Positions 1 through 6,122 of a stretch of DNA of 6,655 nt are shown one piece after another (position 1 is the first letter of the stretch; each line of letters starts with the position of its first letter). The translations under genes and the position numbers were made by a program. The notes beneath the pieces were generated by a model. That model did no database searches and had not been told where the DNA came from. It saw only the letters and a list, made by a program, of their open reading frames with translations. The DNA comes from Bacteroidota bacterium (GTDB lineage Bacteria; Bacteroidota; Bacteroidia; Chitinophagales; Chitinophagaceae). The stretch spans positions 1 to 6,655 of the forward strand of contig CANHUW010000093.1 of assembly GCA_947463975.1 (NCBI GenBank), read 5' to 3'.

Positions 1-720
1 ATTAAATTCGTCACCTTGAAAAGATTGCTGAAACCTTCTACTTAATACCATCTGAAAAACATCTCCCCTCAAGCAATGCTGAATCCCTTTTTTAACGGCT
101 TCCCTATATTGATCATCTGTTTGATTGGAACTTTCATTCCCCACTAATGAAAAAGGATATTGAGGGACATCTTTATTTTTAATGTACCCAATTAAAGCAG
201 CTAGTTCAGATGTTACGCCATCCATTTTATTTTCACAGATATATAACTCGTCTTTAAAGTGATTAAAAGCTAAGACATATTGATACAATCTATAGCGCAT
301 TAATGGAATAATGGGCGAACCTTCTTTAAATTCAATGGAATCAAAAAATGGAATTGCATCATATGCTGTATATCCATACAAACCTTGAGCGAACTTAGCC
401 TCTTTGGTAGTACTAGAAAATGTATACTCTTTCATATATGTCCATAATCTATCCGGAGCAGATTGAACTTCTTGAATGGTTTCTTTAATTGGTTCTTGGT
501 GAGGATACTTGTATTCTATTTCGTTCATGGAAGATATTTCTATACCACCAATTGCATTTACAGCAATAAACGAATAACTATTTTCCGCTGCATGTGAATC
601 TGTGCTTTCTAATAAAATAGTATCTCTAAATCGATCTCTCAATCTCAAATAAATACCCACTGGCGTATATGTATCTGCCAGTAATTTAGTGACTTCAGTA
701 TGTATGATCTTTTTTTGCAT
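1..720 (-). CDS. trpE: Anthranilate synthase component I, TrpE (5' part only)
   Basis: TrpE joins chorismate and ammonia (from the TrpG glutaminase subunit) to make anthranilate, the first committed step of tryptophan synthesis in the cytoplasm. The frame is open from the ATG at 718-720 to the left edge, giving 240 residues, about half of a typical TrpE of roughly 460-500 residues. The N-terminal domain carries the LLES motif (residues 36-39), which in characterised TrpE proteins forms part of the tryptophan feedback site. GDVFQMVLSRRF (219-230) is the start of the chorismate-binding domain. The catalytic C-terminal half lies outside the window. The start fits the family: MQKKIIHTEVTKLLADTYTP resembles other Bacteroidota TrpE N-termini. 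Upstream lie a leader peptide with three Trp codons and a terminator hairpin, so expression is probably controlled by attenuation. PabB and isochorismate synthase are related alternatives; the N-terminal LLES motif and the Trp-codon leader favour TrpE. Confidence 0.93.
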   Translation of the reverse strand, partial: MQKKIIHTEVTKLLADTYTPVGIYLRLRDRFRDTILLESTDSHAAENSYSFIAVNAIGGIEISSMNEIEYKYPHQEPIKETIQEVQSAPDRLWTYMKEYTFSSTTKEAKFAQGLYGYTAYDAIPFFDSIEFKEGSPIIPLMRYRLYQYVLAFNHFKDELYICENKMDGVTSELAALIGYIKNKDVPQYPFSLVGNESSNQTDDQYREAVKKGIQHCLRGDVFQMVLSRRFQQSFQGDEFN

Positions 721-739
721 TCAGCTCGATTTCTTCATT

Positions 740-775
740 AAAAAAATAAACCCCGACAAAGATGTCGGGGTTTAT
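740..775 (-). terminator. Rho-independent terminator of the trp attenuator
   Basis: A perfect inverted repeat lies at 746-758 and 763-775. It gives a 13-bp stem with the core ACCCCGACA/TGTCGGGGT and a 4-nt loop (TCTT on the transcribed strand). In the direction of transcription it is followed at once by seven T residues (740-746, overlapping the stem base). It sits only about 20 nt before the trpE ATG and downstream of the Trp-rich leader peptide, the position expected of a transcription attenuator, not of an end-of-operon terminator. It would also stop read-through from the his genes upstream. Confidence 0.93.
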
Positions 776-823
776 GTATAAGTTGACAATAATGGCTATG
801 TCATTACAATACCCCAACGGAGT
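764..823 (-). promoter_or_regulatory. Candidate antiterminator and 1:2 hairpin of the trp attenuator
   Basis: Segment 2, GUUGGGGU (811-818), lies near the end of the leader-peptide reading frame. It can pair over 8 bp, with one G-U pair, with segment 3, ACCCCGAC (764-771), which is the 5' arm of the terminator. The two structures are mutually exclusive. Segment 2 can instead fold back on ACUCC (819-823) as a small 5-bp hairpin with a GUU loop, a candidate 1:2 structure. The Trp codons lie 13-21 nt upstream of segment 2. A ribosome stalled there leaves segment 2 free to antiterminate, while one reaching the stop codon (804-806) covers it and lets the terminator form. A 5-bp inverted repeat (784-788 with 799-803) lies inside the antiterminator loop. 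The pairing is read directly from the sequence; the mechanism is inferred by analogy with enterobacterial trp attenuation, and folding energies were not computed. Confidence 0.75.
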
Positions 824-860
824 TTGTATGCCACCACCAAAAATTGTTTATTGTTTTCAT
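804..860 (-). CDS. trpL: trp operon leader peptide, 18 aa
   Basis: A short frame runs from the ATG at 858-860 to the TAA at 804-806 and encodes MKTINNFWWWHTNSVGVL. Residues 8-10 are three consecutive Trp codons (TGG, 831-839). Tryptophan is rare, so three in a row in 18 codons directly upstream of trpE is hard to explain by chance. The peptide probably has no function of its own: its translation rate would sense charged tRNA-Trp and decide between the antiterminator and the terminator downstream. No Shine-Dalgarno sequence is seen, as is usual in Bacteroidota. A promoter -7 box ends only 7 nt before the ATG, so the transcript may start almost at the start codon. The gene is too short for routine gene finders and is likely to be missing from automated annotation. 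Confidence 0.88.
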   Translation of the reverse strand: MKTINNFWWWHTNSVGVL

Positions 861-867
861 TGCAGTG

Positions 868-900
868 CAAATTTACTCTTTTTAAGCTTTCAATAACAAA
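868..900 (-). promoter_or_regulatory. Bacteroidota-type promoter for trpL-trpE
   Basis: On the transcribed strand, TTTG (897-900) is followed by a 21-nt spacer and TAAATTTG (868-875). This matches the Bacteroidota housekeeping promoter pattern (-33 TTTG and -7 TAnnTTTG, with a spacer of about 17-23 nt). No other TAnnTTTG was seen in the spacer between hisB and trpE. Transcription would be expected to start around 861-865, a few bases before the leader-peptide ATG at 860. The match is good, but the start site is inferred. Confidence 0.7.
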
Positions 901-949
901 AAAATCCAAAAAACCCTTCAAAAATTGCTTCCCTACCAAATGTTAGCCA

Positions 950-2080
950 TTATAACACACCCTTTGTGCTTGGTAATGCATCACTATAAGGATTTCTTTT
1001 AACCGCCATTTTAATCGCTTTGGCAAAAGCCTTAAAAATAGCTTCTATTTTATGATGCTCATTGTCACCTTCGCAACTGATATTGACATTGGCTTTGGCT
1101 GCATCGCTAAAAGATTTAAAGAAATGAAAGAACATTTCGGTTGGCATTTCTCCAATTTTCTCTCTTTTAAAACTAGCGTTCCAAACCAACCAGTTTCTTC
1201 CACCAAAATCAATCAATACTTTAGCCTCTGCTTCATCCATCGGTAATGCAAATCCATAACGTTCCATGCCTCTTTTATCCATTAAACCCTTTGCAAAAGC
1301 TTCCCCTAAAGCAATACCCACATCTTCGATAGTATGGTGCTCATCAATATGCAAATCACCCTCGCATTGAATCCTTAAATCCAATCCACCATGTCTAGCT
1401 ATTTGATCCAACATATGATCAAAAAATCCTACCCCAGTATGTATTTGTGCATTTCCATTCCCATCCAAATTCATTTCAATTTGAATTTTAGTTTCTTTGG
1501 TATTTCTTTCATGCACTACTGTTCTTAAGCCTACTTTTAGAAAACTAAAAATAGCATTCCATTGATCTGTTTCAAAAGCAATAAATGGTCTCAATTCCAA
1601 TTCCTGCTCCGCCGTTAATTCGTGTATGGAAGACTTCAAATAAATAGCTTTACAACCAATATTTTTTGCCAACGCAATATCTGACCATCTATCGCCAATC
1701 ACATAAGAGTTAGCCAAATCAAAGGCCGCATTATTTAATAAAGCAGTTAACATGCCAGTACCAGGTTTTCTTGTTGGTTGATTGTCTTTTGCAAAACTTT
1801 TATCAACAAAGACCTCGTCAAATACAAAACCTTCTCCAGCAAGTGTTCTTAACATTAAAGATTGATAAGGTTCGAAATCAGAAGAAGGATAAGCATCGGT
1901 CCCTAAACCATCCTGATTAGTAACCATGACTTTGTAATACCCAAATTCTTCCGCAATCTTCTTTAGATTAGAAATAGCCCCTTTGACAAAAATTGTTTTA
2001 TCCAGACTGTCAATTTGAAAATTGTCTTTTGGCTCTTCTAAAATCACGCCATCTCTATCTATAAAAAGTATCGGTCTCAT
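950..2080 (-). CDS. hisB: Bifunctional histidinol-phosphatase / imidazoleglycerol-phosphate dehydratase HisB
   Basis: This 376-residue cytoplasmic enzyme catalyses two histidine steps: dehydration of imidazoleglycerol phosphate to imidazoleacetol phosphate, and hydrolysis of histidinol phosphate. The N-terminal HAD phosphatase domain (about 1-165) has the nucleophile motif FIDRDG (D8, D10), the VMVTNQDGLG motif (51-60), a lysine in RKPGTG, and the acidic motif VIGDRWSD (127-134). The dehydratase domain (about 187-376) has GFFDHMLDQIARHG, DEHHTIEDVG (246-255) and NEHHKIEAIF (340-349), the two histidine-rich metal sites, and ends LPSTKGVL. The start is the ATG at 2078-2080. The longer frame begins with a TTG inside the cytochrome gene and adds 20 residues unlike HisB. 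The ATG shares one base with the cytochrome c stop (TAATG), which suggests translational coupling. The zinc-binding cysteines of the E. coli phosphatase domain are absent. No clear terminator follows the gene before the trp leader. Confidence 0.96.
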   Translation of the reverse strand: MRPILFIDRDGVILEEPKDNFQIDSLDKTIFVKGAISNLKKIAEEFGYYKVMVTNQDGLGTDAYPSSDFEPYQSLMLRTLAGEGFVFDEVFVDKSFAKDNQPTRKPGTGMLTALLNNAAFDLANSYVIGDRWSDIALAKNIGCKAIYLKSSIHELTAEQELELRPFIAFETDQWNAIFSFLKVGLRTVVHERNTKETKIQIEMNLDGNGNAQIHTGVGFFDHMLDQIARHGGLDLRIQCEGDLHIDEHHTIEDVGIALGEAFAKGLMDKRGMERYGFALPMDEAEAKVLIDFGGRNWLVWNASFKREKIGEMPTEMFFHFFKSFSDAAKANVNISCEGDNEHHKIEAIFKAFAKAIKMAVKRNPYSDALPSTKGVL

Positions 2081-2475
2081 TATTTCTTTTTTACTTTCTG
2101 CACTTGCGCAAGAGTCACTTTGGAAGCTTTGTTGGTCCAACTATTTCTAATATAAGATAATACATCCGCTATATCTGTATCTTTTAGATCTGGATTGGCT
2201 GTCATTGCATTGCTATAATAATATCCATCTAAGGCAATTCTTTCGTTGTAACCATTTCGAATAATTTTAACCAATCTAGCTATATCATTACCCACCACAT
2301 TGCTTGCTGCATCTAATGGTGCATTCATATTAGGAACACCACCTCCATCCGCTTGATGGCACACCAAACATCTTGTTTCATAAATTTTTTTACCATTGGC
2401 CATATTTTGTGCAGTAGCTTTTTCTGCAGAAAAAGTTAGTAGACCAATGAAACAAAAATGAATCAAATACTTCAT
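2080..2475 (-). CDS. Secreted class I c-type cytochrome, small monoheme
   Basis: A 131-residue protein with a probable signal peptide (about residues 1-23, ending ATAQ), followed by a mature domain of about 108 residues. One covalent heme site, CLVCH, is at residues 36-40. The likely distal ligand is Met91 in SNAMTANPDL, followed by the helix DTDIADVLSYIRNSW (99-113), typical of class I cytochromes c. The C-terminus is lysine-rich (VKKK). It should be periplasmic and carry electrons. The start lies 2 nt after the stop of the PQQ-type dehydrogenase, so the most natural role is electron acceptor for that enzyme. That role is inferred from position and from how often such enzymes pair with cytochromes c. 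The stop overlaps the hisB start. The family call is secure; the electron donor and acceptor are not. Confidence 0.9.
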   Translation of the reverse strand: MKYLIHFCFIGLLTFSAEKATAQNMANGKKIYETRCLVCHQADGGGVPNMNAPLDAASNVVGNDIARLVKIIRNGYNERIALDGYYYSNAMTANPDLKDTDIADVLSYIRNSWTNKASKVTLAQVQKVKKK

Positions 2476-2477
2476 GC

Positions 2478-3725
2478 TTATTTATTAAAACTGATTTTAA
2501 AAATGGCGCCTTTGTTGTCATCGCAAACATATAATGAACCATCTGGTCCTTCTGCTAATCCACAAGGTCTTGCTTTAGCCAATCTTGGATTTGTTACGAT
2601 TTCAGTACCTGCAAATCCGTTTGCAAAAATTTCCCATGCTCCTGATGGTTTACCATTTTTATACGTTACAAAAGCTACAAAATAACCTTCTTGCGGCAAT
2701 GGCGCTCTATTCCAAGAACCATGAAATGCAATAAATGCACCTTGTTGATATTTTTCAGGGAACTGTGTTCCTTTATAAAATAACAAAGACATTGGTGCCA
2801 TATGTGCAGGAAACGACATAGTTGGATTTAAAGCATTTGGAGCTCCTTCTTTTTTGCCATCTCCACCATATTCAGGAGATAATATTTTTTTCTTTTGATA
2901 AGGATCATAATATACATATGGCCATCCACAGTCATCACCCTCTTTTACTTCATACATGGTTTCTGCAGGCAATTCTGCATTTTGATTGTCACTATAATAC
3001 TGAGGATAGAAAGAGTTTAATTGATCTCTACCATGTTGTGTTACAAATAAACTATTGGTTTGTGTATTCCAATCCAAACCAATTACATTTCTTAGGCCAG
3101 TAGCATATCGCTTCCCATCACCATATACTTGGTTTTCTTTTTGTCCATCAAATTTCCAAATACCACCCGCAGAATCCAAGATAGGACAAGGCATCATTCC
3201 TTTTGAACCTGGCATTCTATCTTTTTCTTGACAAGCATTAGAATAAGCACCAATGTTTACATAAATATTTCCTTGTGGATCCAAAGTGATAGATTTAGAA
3301 GAATGTTGTCTTCTGTCAATTAAATCTTTTACAATGACTTTAGGAGCAGTTGGATTCACTACTTCATCTTGCTCATTTAATTGATACAAGAATATTCCTT
3401 GGTCTGAACTTGCATATAATTGCTTATCTCTCACATAAATACCAGTTCCACCATAATTCCCCCATCCGCTTATCTTATCTGCAATTCCATCTTTATTGGC
3501 ATCTTCTAATCTAACAATGGCTTTACCTTCTTTATTTGGAGAATTCAATTTAGCAAAAACTATACCAGATTTAGTAATGCTGATATGTCGTGAACTCCCA
3601 ATATTGTTTGCAAATAAAGTAGCTGAAAATCCAGCTGGCAATCTTAATCCAGCATTATCTTGTGCGTGCACAGTACAAGCCATCATGATGATGGATAATA
3701 AAAACAGGTTTTGTATTTTTTTCAT
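2478..3725 (-). CDS. Secreted PQQ-dependent sugar (sorbosone-like) dehydrogenase
   Basis: A 415-residue protein of the soluble glucose/sorbosone dehydrogenase beta-propeller family, which oxidises sugars or aldehydes in the periplasm with PQQ as cofactor. The start is the ATG at 3723-3725; a TTG two codons upstream is less likely. A signal peptide covers about residues 1-22 (ends VHAQ). The sequence MMAC within it is a poor lipobox, so a lipoprotein is possible but not favoured. A calcium-binding-like loop, DANKDGIAD, lies at 75-83. Probable active-site residues by family comparison are His141 (RQHSSKSI), Arg212 (YATGLRNVIGL) and His231 (TQHGRDQL). GDDCGWPYVYYD, FIAFHGSWNR and the last blade RPCGLAEGPDGSLYVCDD are typical of the sorbosone-dehydrogenase-like branch. 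The substrate cannot be read from sequence. It lies 32 nt after hisC and 2 nt before the cytochrome c gene. No PQQ synthesis genes are in the window. Confidence 0.85.
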   Translation of the reverse strand: MKKIQNLFLLSIIMMACTVHAQDNAGLRLPAGFSATLFANNIGSSRHISITKSGIVFAKLNSPNKEGKAIVRLEDANKDGIADKISGWGNYGGTGIYVRDKQLYASSDQGIFLYQLNEQDEVVNPTAPKVIVKDLIDRRQHSSKSITLDPQGNIYVNIGAYSNACQEKDRMPGSKGMMPCPILDSAGGIWKFDGQKENQVYGDGKRYATGLRNVIGLDWNTQTNSLFVTQHGRDQLNSFYPQYYSDNQNAELPAETMYEVKEGDDCGWPYVYYDPYQKKKILSPEYGGDGKKEGAPNALNPTMSFPAHMAPMSLLFYKGTQFPEKYQQGAFIAFHGSWNRAPLPQEGYFVAFVTYKNGKPSGAWEIFANGFAGTEIVTNPRLAKARPCGLAEGPDGSLYVCDDNKGAIFKISFNK

Positions 3726-3757
3726 TTTCAATGTTTATATAGCAAGTTAACAAATAA

Positions 3758-4822
3758 TTAAGTTAATTGTTGTTCCATCCATTCAATCATGGCATCCACT
3801 AAGGCAGTATTTTCTTGTTCTGTACCTATGGTTATTCTCAAAGTATCGGCACAATTAGGTAAATTGGAACGGTCTCTTACCACAATTCCCTTAGCGAGTA
3901 GGAATTGATACAATTTTGTAGCATTGGGGATTTTAATGAGCAAGAAATTCGTATCTGAAGGGTATACCGCTTCTACCATAGGCATTTCTTCAAATACACC
4001 TGCCAAGGCAATTCTTAATTGAACCAGTTCTTGAATCATATCATTTACCTGTCCTACTTCTTCTAATGCTTTTAAAGTGAGTTCTTGTGCTGGTAGATTT
4101 ATATTATAGGGGGCTTTGACTTTATTTAAATACCCCACAATTGCTTCACTAGCAAAAGCCATACCTAGCCTTAATCCTGCTAAACCCCAAGCTTTACTCA
4201 ATGTTTGCAATACTACTAGATTAGGATAATCTATTAATGATTGACAAAAAGATTTTTGCTTCGAGAAATTAATATACGCTTCATCTACAACAACTAATCC
4301 GTTGAAATGATTCAACACAGTTTCTATATCAATTCTATCCAGTGAATTGCCCGTTGGATTATTGGGAGAGCAAATCCAAATAATTTTAGTATTCGCATTA
4401 ACCAACTGTTCAATGTGGGCAATATTTAATTGAAAATCCGGTAGTAAAGGCGCTGATTGGATTTCGATATTATGAATGTTGGCATTCACTTCATACATTG
4501 GATAGGTTGGAGGGCAAATAATGATATTGTCTTTCCCAGGTTCACAAAAAGCCGTGAATAATAAAGCAATAATTTCATCACTACCATTTCCCAGAAAAAT
4601 TTGGTTGACTGGGACCTGCTTAATAAAAGAAATTTTATCCTTTACTTGCTTTTGATAAGGATCAGGATATCTGTTATACCATTTAGTCAAAGGAGAACCC
4701 AATGCATTTTCATTGGCGTCCAATAAAACTGTTGCTTCCCCACTATATTCATCTTTTGCAGATGAGTATGGTTTCAATTTTGCAATATTAGGTCTCACCA
4801 CTTTTAAAATATCAAATGCCAT
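3758..4822 (-). CDS. hisC: Histidinol-phosphate aminotransferase HisC
   Basis: A 354-residue PLP enzyme of fold type I that transfers an amino group from glutamate to imidazoleacetol phosphate, giving histidinol phosphate in the cytoplasm. Seen in order are LLDANENALG (33-42) and RYPDPY (51-56) near the N-terminus, GNGSDEII (78-85, phosphate region), SPNNPTGN (152-159, with Asn155), VVVDEAY (177-183, Asp180 contacting the PLP ring) and TLSKAWGLAGLRLG (207-220), with Lys210 the Schiff-base lysine. LRITIG near the C-terminus (Arg329) is the substrate-carboxylate arginine. The length is normal and no key residue is missing. The ATG at 4820-4822 follows the hisD stop by 6 nt. The product is the substrate of the HisB phosphatase domain, yet two unrelated genes lie between hisC and hisB here. 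Confidence 0.96.
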   Translation of the reverse strand: MAFDILKVVRPNIAKLKPYSSAKDEYSGEATVLLDANENALGSPLTKWYNRYPDPYQKQVKDKISFIKQVPVNQIFLGNGSDEIIALLFTAFCEPGKDNIIICPPTYPMYEVNANIHNIEIQSAPLLPDFQLNIAHIEQLVNANTKIIWICSPNNPTGNSLDRIDIETVLNHFNGLVVVDEAYINFSKQKSFCQSLIDYPNLVVLQTLSKAWGLAGLRLGMAFASEAIVGYLNKVKAPYNINLPAQELTLKALEEVGQVNDMIQELVQLRIALAGVFEEMPMVEAVYPSDTNFLLIKIPNATKLYQFLLAKGIVVRDRSNLPNCADTLRITIGTEQENTALVDAMIEWMEQQLT

Positions 4823-4828
4823 AATTGC

Positions 4829-6121
4829 TTATTTGTTATTGTTGATGTTATCTACTCTTATTTGTACCGCTTTTGCATGTGCGTCTAAACTTTCTGCTTT
4901 AGCCATATCCATTACGGTTTGAGCAATATTCGTTAACCCTCTTTCTGTTAATTGCTGAAAAGTAATCTTCTTCACAAAACTATCTAGACTAACCCCACTA
5001 TAGGCTTTTGCATACCCATTGGTAGGTAAAGTATGATTGGTTCCACTTGCATAATCACCTACAGACTCAGGAGAATAATTGCCAATAAATACCGATCCAG
5101 CATTCCAAACTTTTTCAGCCATCATTTCTGCATGCTGAATGGATAAAATTAAATGTTCTGGCGCATATTCATTGATTAATTCTAAAGCTACTTCAGCTTC
5201 CTGTATCACTATTGCTTTAGAATTAGCCAATGCCTTTTCAGCAAATGCTTTTCTTGGCAAGAGAAGTAATTGTTGATTCAAAGATTGCTTAATTTGTTCA
5301 ACAATTTTTTCTTCGCTAGCTACGAGTAAAACCTGACTATCTGCACCATGTTCTGCTTGGGATAATAAATCAGCAGCTACAAAAGAAGGAATTGCTGTTT
5401 CATCTGCCCAAACACATACTTCACTTGGACCAGCAGGCATATCTATAGCAACACCATACTGTTGAACCAATTGTTTAGCCGCAGTTACGTACTGGTTCCC
5501 AGGGCCAAAAATCTTATGTACTTTAGGGACCGATTCTGTTCCAAAAGCCATTGCACCAATGGCTTGTACTCCACCAATCATATAGATATTTTTGATACCA
5601 ATTAATTGTGCAGCAAATGCAATTGCAGGATGTATCTGGCCATCTTTATCGGGTGGAGTGCATAAAATAATTTCTTTACAACCTGCTATTCTGGCTGGTA
5701 TACCCAACATTAAAACTGTTGAAAAAAGTGGAGCAGTTCCACCTGGAATATAAATACCCACTTTTTCAATACCAACAGATTTCCTCCAACACCATACCCC
5801 AGGCATGGTCTCTATTTTTTCTACTTTTTGTAATTGAGTTTGATGAAATTTTTCAATATTTATTTTAGCTACTTCTATCGCCTTCTTTACTTGACTATCT
5901 ATAGTAGAAGCAATTTGATTAATTTGATCATCATTCAATTGTATGGAAGATAAATTCACTTGATCAAAAGAAAGCGTATAAGCCTTAACCGCCTCATCTC
6001 CCTTCTCCTGAATAGCGTCTAATACTTCTTGCACCATAGGCAATAAGCTTTTAGCATCAAACACTGGTCTTTGTAAAATACCAGGCCATTCTTTTCTTGG
6101 CGGATTGATTATAAGATTCAT
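4829..6121 (-). CDS. hisD: Histidinol dehydrogenase HisD
   Basis: A 430-residue zinc enzyme that carries out the last two steps of histidine synthesis, the NAD-dependent four-electron oxidation of L-histidinol to L-histidine via histidinal. The nucleotide-binding part includes GIYIPGGTAPLFSTVLM (122-138). The family signature runs through FGPGNQYVTAAK (205-216) and DMPAGPSEV (227-235). By comparison with the E. coli enzyme, the zinc ligands are Gln255 and His258 (LLSQAEHGADSQ), Asp356 (SVGDYASGTNH) and His415 (LDAHAKAV). The catalytic Glu322-His323 pair lies in APEHL. All are present and the length is normal, so the enzyme should be active. The ATG at 6119-6121 is 1 nt after the hisG stop, indicating tight coupling within the operon. 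Confidence 0.97.
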   Translation of the reverse strand: MNLIINPPRKEWPGILQRPVFDAKSLLPMVQEVLDAIQEKGDEAVKAYTLSFDQVNLSSIQLNDDQINQIASTIDSQVKKAIEVAKINIEKFHQTQLQKVEKIETMPGVWCWRKSVGIEKVGIYIPGGTAPLFSTVLMLGIPARIAGCKEIILCTPPDKDGQIHPAIAFAAQLIGIKNIYMIGGVQAIGAMAFGTESVPKVHKIFGPGNQYVTAAKQLVQQYGVAIDMPAGPSEVCVWADETAIPSFVAADLLSQAEHGADSQVLLVASEEKIVEQIKQSLNQQLLLLPRKAFAEKALANSKAIVIQEAEVALELINEYAPEHLILSIQHAEMMAEKVWNAGSVFIGNYSPESVGDYASGTNHTLPTNGYAKAYSGVSLDSFVKKITFQQLTERGLTNIAQTVMDMAKAESLDAHAKAVQIRVDNINNNK

Positions 6122-6122
6122 T

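Noticed and set aside
881..949. Possible hisB terminator in the T-rich stretch after the stop codon
   Set aside because: T-runs are present, but no stable GC-containing hairpin precedes them. The weak AAGC...GCTT match is too distant and imperfect.
1052..1246. Plus-strand open frame opposite hisB
   Set aside because: It lies wholly antisense to a well-conserved hisB coding region, shows no recognisable domain, and has no promoter or partner gene. It is best explained as a shadow of the real gene.
2081..2140. A 20-residue N-terminal extension of HisB starting from TTG
   Set aside because: It overlaps the cytochrome c coding region, does not resemble HisB, and the ATG at 2078-2080 gives the exact family N-terminus before the DxD motif.
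3660..3725. Possible lipoprotein signal in the dehydrogenase
   Set aside because: The cysteine follows MMA, which fits the lipobox poorly, and a normal signal peptidase site (HAQ) follows closely.
2458..3750. Several plus-strand open frames (2458-2685, 2822-3103, 3496-3750) opposite the dehydrogenase
   Set aside because: All are antisense to a complete, family-typical protein. Their residue make-up (rich in His and Leu) reflects the reversed codons of the real gene.
3726..3766. Direct repeat AAGTTAA (3744-3750 and 3760-3766) and TTTG-like elements in the gap between hisC and the dehydrogenase gene
   Set aside because: The repeat is only 7 bp in AT-rich DNA and one copy is the end of hisC. 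No good TAnnTTTG box is present, so neither an operator nor an internal promoter is supported.
4713..4922. Plus-strand open frame across the hisC/hisD junction
   Set aside because: It is antisense to two conserved genes and has no recognisable domain.
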